Shown one piece after another: positions 7,517-12,226 of a stretch of 12,226 nt of DNA (the stretch's first letter is position 1; the number at the start of each line of letters is the position of its first letter). The DNA is from Flavobacteriales bacterium. Its GTDB lineage: Bacteria; Bacteroidota; Bacteroidia; Flavobacteriales_F; PHOS-HE28. Where the stretch lies: contig JAHEFL010000014.1 of the NCBI GenBank assembly GCA_024640205.1, forward strand, positions 1 through 12,226, read 5' to 3'. A program made the translations under genes and the position numbers. The notes under the pieces were generated by a model. The model was not told the DNA's origin and searched no databases. It saw only the letters and a program-made list of their open reading frames with translations.

Positions 7517-8400
7517 GGAGAACCGCACAGGCATCGGTCCTAGTCGCACTCCTGTTCGTGGTTTCCTGTAAGAGCGGCAAGCCCCTGCCATTGCTGGGCA
7601 AGGAAATACCGGCGCGTTCCCCGGAAAAGATCATCGAGCAGATGATGTTTCATGCTTACGATACCATCCGGTACTACAGTGCTAAAGCGAGTGTTGGATT
7701 GGAACTTCCGGATGGGAACAAGAGCTTCAAGGCCCAGATCCGTTCTGTCACCGATAGTGCCGCTTGGGTAAGCGTGGTGCCCGCTTTGGGGATCGAGGTG
7801 GCCCGCATCGTGATCACGGCGGACAGTCTCAAATTGATGGACCGGGTCTCGGATCAATACTTCATTGGCGATACGGCATCGGCGAAAAAGAAATTCGGAT
7901 TGCAGCCCAGCCTCACCTTGCTCCAGCAAGCCCTCCTTGGGAAAGCCATCGGATTGGAGCCATCGGAGAAATACCGGAGTGATCGCGAGGATGGACAGTA
8001 CGTGCTGACAAGCAAGGAGAAACGGCGCTTCATTCGCGCCGCGGAGGACATCAGCCCGGCCGATACGCTCGATGGCAAGGACATGAACGACCGGCGGCTC
8101 GAGCGCACCTTGCGAAGGGCTGAAGAGAAGGAAGCGGTCGTTCTTCGATATTGGATCGACCCGGACAATTTTCAGGTGACCCGCGTTCAGATCACCGACC
8201 TGGCCATGGACCAGAGTGCCGATGTGCACTACGAGGAACGAAGCACTACCAGCAACGTGAACCTGCCAACGCGCATACGGATCACGCTTTCTGAACCAGG
8301 GCGGATCGCCAGTGGCACACTCGATATATCCCGCATCGACCTGGAAGGGCCCGTTAACATGGCATTCAAGATCCCGGAAAAGTTCACACCGATGCCGTGA
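7513..8400 (+). CDS. DUF4292 family lipoprotein
   Basis: This is a 295-residue lipoprotein. The signal peptide (MRRTAQASVLVALLFVVSC) ends in the lipobox VVSC with the lipid-bearing cysteine at C19, so the mature protein should be anchored in an envelope membrane facing the periplasm. The region SAKASVGLELPDGNKSFKAQIRS (56-78) and the following short alternating strands are typical of DUF4292. I recall that family as resembling the LolA/LolB beta-barrel fold, which would suggest binding lipoproteins or other lipids, but no function is established. The middle (about 165-210) is highly charged. I chose the ATG at 7513, overlapping the TPR gene stop as ATGA, because it places the signal peptide at the N-terminus; the frame is open farther upstream but lacks any signal sequence there. 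The stop at 8398-8400 lies next to the promoter of the following gene. Confidence 0.87.
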   Translation: MRRTAQASVLVALLFVVSCKSGKPLPLLGKEIPARSPEKIIEQMMFHAYDTIRYYSAKASVGLELPDGNKSFKAQIRSVTDSAAWVSVVPALGIEVARIVITADSLKLMDRVSDQYFIGDTASAKKKFGLQPSLTLLQQALLGKAIGLEPSEKYRSDREDGQYVLTSKEKRRFIRAAEDISPADTLDGKDMNDRRLERTLRRAEEKEAVVLRYWIDPDNFQVTRVQITDLAMDQSADVHYEERSTTSNVNLPTRIRITLSEPGRIASGTLDISRIDLEGPVNMAFKIPEKFTPMP

Positions 8401-8402
8401 CT

Positions 8403-8410
8403 TACGTTTG
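8403..8410 (+). promoter_or_regulatory. Bacteroidota-type -7 promoter box upstream of the EnvC-like gene
   Basis: TACGTTTG is a full match to TAnnTTTG. It begins 3 nt after the DUF4292 stop codon, and the chosen ATG of the EnvC-like gene lies 29 nt downstream of its first T-A-C-G-T-T-T-G end. No strong -33 TTG is visible; GTTCA at 8382-8386 is near the right place. This box argues for the start at 8439, because the alternative GTG at 8397 would lie upstream of the transcript. Confidence 0.55.
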
Positions 8411-8438
8411 TTCGCAACGAAAGGATAGCAGCAAGGGC

Positions 8439-9680
8439 ATGAGCACAATGGTCCAATTCAGGAACCGAGATCGCTTGATCATCACGTGCCTGCTGGCCGT
8501 GTTGATCTCCACCCTTGGTCAAGGACAGGACCGCAAGGAGCTGGAGCGCCGACGTGAAGCCCTGGACAAGCAGATACGGACCACCACCGCACTGATCGAA
8601 CAGGCGCGTTCGGAACAGCGCGTTACCCAGGAGCAACTCCAGCTTCTTGAAAGTCAGATCCAGGCCCGCGAACAATTGATCAGGACCATGCACAGCGAAT
8701 TGCGGCGCGTGGACCAGCGGATCATCGAGGACGAGGAAATGGTGCGATCGCTCACCGAGGATCTCGAGGCCTTGAAGGAGGAATATGCCCGCATGCTCCA
8801 GTTCGCGTACCGGAACCGGAGCGCCTACGACAGGATGAGCTATCTCTTCGCTGCGGAAAGCTTTCAACAAGCTTGGAAGCGGAGCCGATACCTGAGCCAG
8901 ATCGCCGAACAGCGACGCCGCCAGGCCGGTCTGATAGAAGAGGCCCGCGAGGAGATCGATGCCCGCTTGGAGGCATTAAGGACACAGCGCGAGGACAAGG
9001 TCCGATTGGTCGAGGAGCAGCGAACGGAAAAACGGAAATTGGACGGGGATCGTGCCGGAAGGCAGGGTGCGCTTTCCACACTGAAAAAGGAGGAGGGTCG
9101 GTTGCGTGAAACACAGCGCAAACAGGAAAAGCAGCGCAAGGAGCTGGACAGCGCGATCCGGAAAGCCATTGAAGCGGAACTGAAGCCCAAGGCAGGAACA
9201 GCCGCAGCAGGTTCGGGAAAACTGGAGCTCTCCCTCACTCCGGAGGCCAAGGAACTGAATGCCGAATTCGAAAAGAACAAGGGGAAGCTGCCGTGGCCAG
9301 TTGAAAAAGGCGTGATCACCAGCCCCTTCGGGAAACAGGCACACCCCGTCCTACCCGGCATCATCATTGAGAACAATGGCATCGACATCACTACGGAAAA
9401 GGGCGCGGAAGTAAGAGCCCTGTTCCGTGGCGAAGTGAGCAGCGTGATCGTGATCCCCGGTGCGGGCAAGGCCGTGATCATAAGCCACGGCGCCTATCGC
9501 AGTGTATACAGCAACCTTCGCGACGTAAGCGTCACCAAGGGCCAAAAGCTGGATACCAAGCAGTCCCTTGGAACAGTGCTCACGGATGAGGATGGATCCA
9601 AGGCCCATGTGGAGATCTGGAGGATCACCTCGGACGGCCAACTCGTGAAGGTCGATCCTGCGCAGTGGTTGTATCGCTGA
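8439..9680 (+). CDS. EnvC-like murein hydrolase activator (degenerate M23/LytM domain)
   Basis: The 413-residue protein has an N-terminal signal peptide (hydrophobic 12-27, cleavage near 28-30). A long coiled coil rich in Arg, Glu and Gln runs from about 30 to 246, followed by a short linker and a LytM/M23 domain (about 284-413). Zinc-binding residues of active M23 peptidases are partly lost. The HxxxD motif reads NNGID (histidine replaced by N312, D316 kept), and the HxH motif reads KAH (first histidine replaced by K388, H390 kept). Coiled coil plus inactive LytM is the layout of EnvC, which activates amidases that split septal peptidoglycan. A direct hydrolase role is therefore unlikely. 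The ATG at 8439 gives a proper signal peptide; the ATG at 8448 is also possible. The gene follows the DUF4292 gene but has its own promoter box. Confidence 0.9.
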   Translation: MSTMVQFRNRDRLIITCLLAVLISTLGQGQDRKELERRREALDKQIRTTTALIEQARSEQRVTQEQLQLLESQIQAREQLIRTMHSELRRVDQRIIEDEEMVRSLTEDLEALKEEYARMLQFAYRNRSAYDRMSYLFAAESFQQAWKRSRYLSQIAEQRRRQAGLIEEAREEIDARLEALRTQREDKVRLVEEQRTEKRKLDGDRAGRQGALSTLKKEEGRLRETQRKQEKQRKELDSAIRKAIEAELKPKAGTAAAGSGKLELSLTPEAKELNAEFEKNKGKLPWPVEKGVITSPFGKQAHPVLPGIIIENNGIDITTEKGAEVRALFRGEVSSVIVIPGAGKAVIISHGAYRSVYSNLRDVSVTKGQKLDTKQSLGTVLTDEDGSKAHVEIWRITSDGQLVKVDPAQWLYR

Positions 9681-9707
9681 CCTCCATCGGTCGCTTACGG
9701 GATCGGT

Positions 9708-9715
9708 TACCTTTG
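9708..9715 (+). promoter_or_regulatory. Bacteroidota-type -7 promoter box upstream of tatA
   Basis: TACCTTTG fully matches TAnnTTTG and sits in the 54-nt gap between the EnvC-like gene and tatA, 19 nt before the ATG at 9735. Transcription would begin near 9722, leaving a leader of about a dozen nucleotides. No convincing -33 TTG is seen. gatA, 67 nt beyond tatA, has no such box of its own and may share this promoter. Confidence 0.55.
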
Positions 9716-9734
9716 GCCCACATTCCACGTTCCC

Positions 9735-9941
9735 ATGGCCCTTTCAGCTTTCGTTCCATACATCCTTCTCGGCATGATCGGTCCTTGGCAGATCGTGCTC
9801 GTGGTGGTGGTATTGTTGCTGCTCTTCGGTGGCAAGAAGATCCCTGAGCTCATGCGTGGCCTTGGCCAGGGCATGAAAGAATTCAAGGACGCCAGCAAGG
9901 AGGCCTCAAAGGAGGACCCGAAGAAGGAGGAGGGAAAGTGA
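9735..9941 (+). CDS. tatA: Sec-independent protein translocase subunit TatA
   Basis: The 68-residue protein has the standard TatA plan: a short N-terminus, one membrane helix (about 16-31, VLVVVVLLLLF), the hinge FGGKKIPEL (31-39), an amphipathic helix (RGLGQGMKEFK, 41-51) and a charged tail rich in Lys and Glu. TatA oligomers form the pore through which TatC delivers folded proteins with twin-arginine signals across the inner membrane. I chose the ATG at 9735; the ATG at 9774 would begin right at MIGPWQ and is the main alternative. The promoter box 19 nt upstream fits the longer form. TatC is not in the window, and the neighbours (EnvC-like protein, gatA) are not Tat genes. The call could be TatA or the single TatA/E type; the short tail speaks against TatB. 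Confidence 0.92.
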   Translation: MALSAFVPYILLGMIGPWQIVLVVVVLLLLFGGKKIPELMRGLGQGMKEFKDASKEASKEDPKKEEGK

Positions 9942-10008
9942 TACCCTCGATAGGTCCGGCAAGTGTCCGCTTATTCATGATGTTGCCAGGATCATTGGGA
10001 TCGATCCG

Positions 10009-11418
10009 ATGAGGAACAGCGAACACACCGCTTTCAGTGATACGTTCCAACGGACCATGGAGGATGCTTCCGTGCTATCCGCTGTGGAGGGTTCGCTTGC
10101 CAAGGCTTCGGAACATGGAGACCTGAACGCGTTCCTGGAATTATTCAAGGACAGCGCCACGGCTCAGGCTTCCGCGGTGGACGCTCGAATCAAAGCAGGT
10201 ACCGCCGGTCCGTTGGCGGGCATGGTGCTCAGCATCAAGGACAACATCTGCTATAAAGGGCACCGGGTCGGTGCCTCCTCAAAGATCCTCGAAGGCTTCA
10301 AGAGTTTATACAGCGCCACTGTCGTGGACCGGTTGCTAGCTGCCGATGCGGTGATCATTGGGCGCACGAACTGCGATGAATTCGCAATGGGCAGCAGCAA
10401 TGAGAACAGCGCCTACGGACCAGTGAAGAACCCCCTGGATCCTGCTAAGGTGCCCGGTGGAAGCAGTGGCGGTGCTGCCGCAAGCGTGGCAGCCGGTATT
10501 GTCCATGTCGCACTGGGTTCCGATACCGGAGGCAGTATTCGGCAACCCGCGTCATTCACTGGGACCTTTGGATTCAAACCGACCTACGGCCGGGTCAGCC
10601 GGTACGGATTGATCGCCTTTGCGAGCAGCTTCGATCAGATCGGTCCGTTCACACGCAGCGTGAAGGATATGGCCACCGTATACACAGCCATAGCAGGCCA
10701 CGACCCGAACGATGGGACCACGAGTAGAAAACCCGTTGATCCAGTCACGCTGACGCATCCAGGAAAATTGCGTATCGGATATTACAAGGAAGGCCTGGAA
10801 CGGGCTGGCATGGATCCCGAGATCGTGGCCCACCTGAGGAGCACCATCGAACGCTTGAAGGCCGAAGGGCATCGCGTGGAGCCGGCCGAGGTGCCGTTGT
10901 TGGAGCACCAGGTGCCAACCTACTACATCCTGGCCACGGCCGAGGCGAGCAGCAACCTGGCACGGTTCGATGGCATTCACTACGGCCACCGCTCGAAGAA
11001 TGCAAATGGCGTGGAAGAAACGTACCGGGCCAGCCGCACCGAAGGGTTCGGTGCCGAAGTGCAGCGCAGGATCCTGTTGGGAACGTTCGTGTTAAGCGCG
11101 GGATACTACGATGCCTACTACGGGCAAGCCCAGCGCGTGCGTCGAATGATCCGCGAGCGGACATTACGGGACCTCGAACGTTTCGATCTGATGCTTGGCC
11201 CCACCTGCCCCACCACCGCATTCGCACATGGTGCTGTCAAGGACCCCGTTGCGATGTATCTCCAGGACATCTTCACCGTGCAGGCCAACCTGGCCGGAAC
11301 ACCTGCTATCAGCGTTCCTTCGGGCACACATTCCAGCGGCTTACCGTTCGGTATTCAGCTTATGGCGGCGCCATTCGAAGAGAGCAAACTCCTGGCTGCC
11401 GCGGAGCACTTGTTCTGA
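10009..11418 (+). CDS. gatA: Asp-tRNA(Asn)/Glu-tRNA(Gln) amidotransferase subunit A
   Basis: The 469-residue protein carries the amidase signature. GatA releases ammonia from glutamine (or asparagine), and the ammonia is channelled to GatB, which converts mischarged Glu-tRNA(Gln) or Asp-tRNA(Asn) to the correct aminoacyl-tRNA in the cytoplasm. The Lys-cisSer-Ser catalytic triad is intact: K77 in LSIKDN, S152 in PGGSSGG and the nucleophile S176 in GSDTGGSIRQPAS. GTFGFKPTYGRVSRYGL and ILLGTFVLSAGYYDAYY are strongly GatA-like, favouring it over other amidases. The length is slightly below the common 475-485 residues. The N-terminus (first about 20 residues) is poorly conserved, so the ATG at 10009 is likely but not certain; the ATG at 10057 is the alternative. 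gatB and gatC are not in the window. The gene may be co-transcribed with tatA, 67 nt upstream. Confidence 0.95.
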   Translation: MRNSEHTAFSDTFQRTMEDASVLSAVEGSLAKASEHGDLNAFLELFKDSATAQASAVDARIKAGTAGPLAGMVLSIKDNICYKGHRVGASSKILEGFKSLYSATVVDRLLAADAVIIGRTNCDEFAMGSSNENSAYGPVKNPLDPAKVPGGSSGGAAASVAAGIVHVALGSDTGGSIRQPASFTGTFGFKPTYGRVSRYGLIAFASSFDQIGPFTRSVKDMATVYTAIAGHDPNDGTTSRKPVDPVTLTHPGKLRIGYYKEGLERAGMDPEIVAHLRSTIERLKAEGHRVEPAEVPLLEHQVPTYYILATAEASSNLARFDGIHYGHRSKNANGVEETYRASRTEGFGAEVQRRILLGTFVLSAGYYDAYYGQAQRVRRMIRERTLRDLERFDLMLGPTCPTTAFAHGAVKDPVAMYLQDIFTVQANLAGTPAISVPSGTHSSGLPFGIQLMAAPFEESKLLAAAEHLF

Positions 11419-11540
11419 TCCGCATTCGCTCTCCGATCATCTACCCCTGCTGTGTCGATGCCGCTTGTATGGCCGACGCCAACACCCCGATGTGAACGAG
11501 GTGCGGACATACCAAGGTCAAGATCCCAGCGTATTACGGG

Positions 11541-11548
11541 TACCTTCG
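11541..11548 (+). promoter_or_regulatory. Weak -7 promoter-like box upstream of the lytic transglycosylase
   Basis: TACCTTCG matches TAnnTTTG at all but one fixed base. It lies in the 171-nt gap after gatA, 41 nt before the chosen ATG. The one-base mismatch and the lack of a -33 element make this tentative. If real, it rules out the in-frame ATG at 11551, which would lie upstream of or at the transcript start. Apart from this box, the gap 11419-11589 holds nothing I can identify; no terminator hairpin is evident. Confidence 0.25.
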
Positions 11549-11589
11549 TCATGGCCTGCAAGCCGGAATCAATTCGCATGCGTTCATCA

Positions 11590-12226
11590 ATGAGATCTCT
11601 TTATCTGACCTGTTCCCTCGGACTGGGTCTTCCTGCATTCTCCCAGCCATCGGGAGATGCCGGAATACCGCGACCGGGAGCCGATGACCCGGTAGTGGCC
11701 CGCCTGGACGAGCTCGCCCAAATGCCCTGGATCAGGAACTCAACCTTCACCACCGATACCGCAGCACAGAATGTCCACGGGTTCGGTCCGGACGAGGTGC
11801 CCACTTGGCCCGAGGAGACCATGCGCCACCGCCTCGCCGTGTTGGATGCAGCCACCCCCTTCGACCTGGCATACAACCGCGTGGTGCAGTCCTACATCGA
11901 CCTGTACGTGGTACGGAAACGCGAGATGAGCTCCCGCATGCTGGGTCTTGCCGAGCTATACTTTCCTGTATTCGAGGCAGCGCTGGACAGGCATGGGATC
12001 CCCTTGGAAATGAAATACCTGGCCGTGGTGGAAAGCGCCCTGAACCCTGCAGCCCGTAGCCGTGCCGGAGCCGTTGGCCTTTGGCAGTTCATGCTGCCGA
12101 CAGGCAAAATGTTCGGGCTCTATGCGGACAGCTACATTGATGAGCGGCACGATGTCTACAAAAGCACCGATGCCGCCTGCCGGTATCTGAAGCATCTGTA
12201 CAGTCTCTACGATAACTGGGAGATGG
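11590..12226 (+). CDS. MltD-like membrane-bound/periplasmic lytic transglycosylase (3' partial)
   Basis: The frame is open to the last base, so only the first 212 codons are seen. Residues 1-18 look like a short Sec signal peptide ending AFS, with cleavage before Q19. A region of unknown role follows. The SLT catalytic domain begins near 120: the catalytic glutamate is E148 in YLAVVESALNP, followed by SRAGAVGLWQFM (157-168) and the TGKMFGL segment (171-177). This is the GH23 pattern of MltD-type enzymes, which cleave the MurNAc-GlcNAc bond of peptidoglycan and form 1,6-anhydroMurNAc. Such proteins usually continue into LysM domains, which would lie beyond the window. The ATG at 11590 best places the signal peptide; in-frame ATGs at 11578 and 11551 would lengthen it. 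The frame is open all the way back to the gatA stop, so the start rests on the signal peptide and homology. Confidence 0.9.
   Translation, partial: MRSLYLTCSLGLGLPAFSQPSGDAGIPRPGADDPVVARLDELAQMPWIRNSTFTTDTAAQNVHGFGPDEVPTWPEETMRHRLAVLDAATPFDLAYNRVVQSYIDLYVVRKREMSSRMLGLAELYFPVFEAALDRHGIPLEMKYLAVVESALNPAARSRAGAVGLWQFMLPTGKMFGLYADSYIDERHDVYKSTDAACRYLKHLYSLYDNWEM

Noticed and set aside
6233..7591. A 452-codon open frame on the minus strand opposite the TPR lipoprotein gene
   Set aside because: The sense strand has a lipobox and clear TPR repeats, while the antisense translation resembles no family and shows shadow-type composition.
8397..8438. GTG at 8397 as the start of the EnvC-like protein, overlapping the DUF4292 stop
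   Set aside because: It would add 14 residues ahead of the signal peptide and lies upstream of the perfect -7 box at 8403-8410; ATG at 8439 is better.
11195..11593. A 132-codon + strand frame overlapping the end of gatA and the following gap
   Set aside because: It is out of frame with gatA, has no recognisable domain, and ends inside the transglycosylase signal peptide region; it is a shadow.
1..12226. A defence system, phage, transposon or biosynthetic cluster in the window
   Set aside because: Every gene is a recognisable core or envelope gene on one strand, with no integrase, transposase, toxin-like or nuclease-like protein seen; the novelty is limited to repeats and uncharacterised lipoproteins.

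Overview
This 12.2 kb window reads as chromosomal sequence from a member of the Bacteroidota, probably a Flavobacteriales-like lineage with unusually high G+C for that group (judged by eye). Four things suggest this: a DUF4292 lipoprotein; a degenerate EnvC-type LytM protein; promoter-like TAnnTTTG boxes found only between genes; and gene starts with no convincing Shine-Dalgarno sequence. All ten genes I support lie on the + strand and are tightly packed. The species cannot be named from sequence alone.

Layout. Positions 1-1794 hold the C-terminal part of a membrane-bound NtrY-like sensor histidine kinase that begins before the window. A candidate promoter and a 5' leader built of 8-bp GATC repeats precede an enoyl-CoA hydratase/isomerase (1863-2651). 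A 100-bp inverted repeat made of 10-bp units (2651-2750) fills the next gap. Five genes then follow in close succession (2759-8400): a lipid-linked oligosaccharide flippase, dUTPase, a sugar-phosphate nucleotidyltransferase, a large TPR lipoprotein and a DUF4292 lipoprotein. The first/second and fourth/fifth pairs overlap by ATGA, and the other gaps are 12-13 nt. A promoter box at 8403-8410 leads to an EnvC-like murein hydrolase activator (8439-9680), and another at 9708-9715 leads to tatA (9735-9941). gatA follows (10009-11418). The window ends inside an MltD-like lytic transglycosylase (11590 onward).

How it fits together. The centre of the window is a cell-envelope module. The flippase moves glycolipid precursors, the nucleotidyltransferase activates sugars, two lipoproteins probably work in assembly or transport at the outer membrane, and the EnvC-like protein and the transglycosylase act on peptidoglycan. 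dUTPase, TatA and GatA are housekeeping genes placed among them. I recall the order flippase-dut-nucleotidyltransferase-TPR-DUF4292-M23 from other Flavobacteriia, so this looks like conserved core genome rather than a mobile island.

I see no tRNA, rRNA, CRISPR array, transposase, phage gene or defence system, and no gene-free stretch over 300 bases. The most unusual material is non-coding: the two repeat elements, and how each abuts a start codon.
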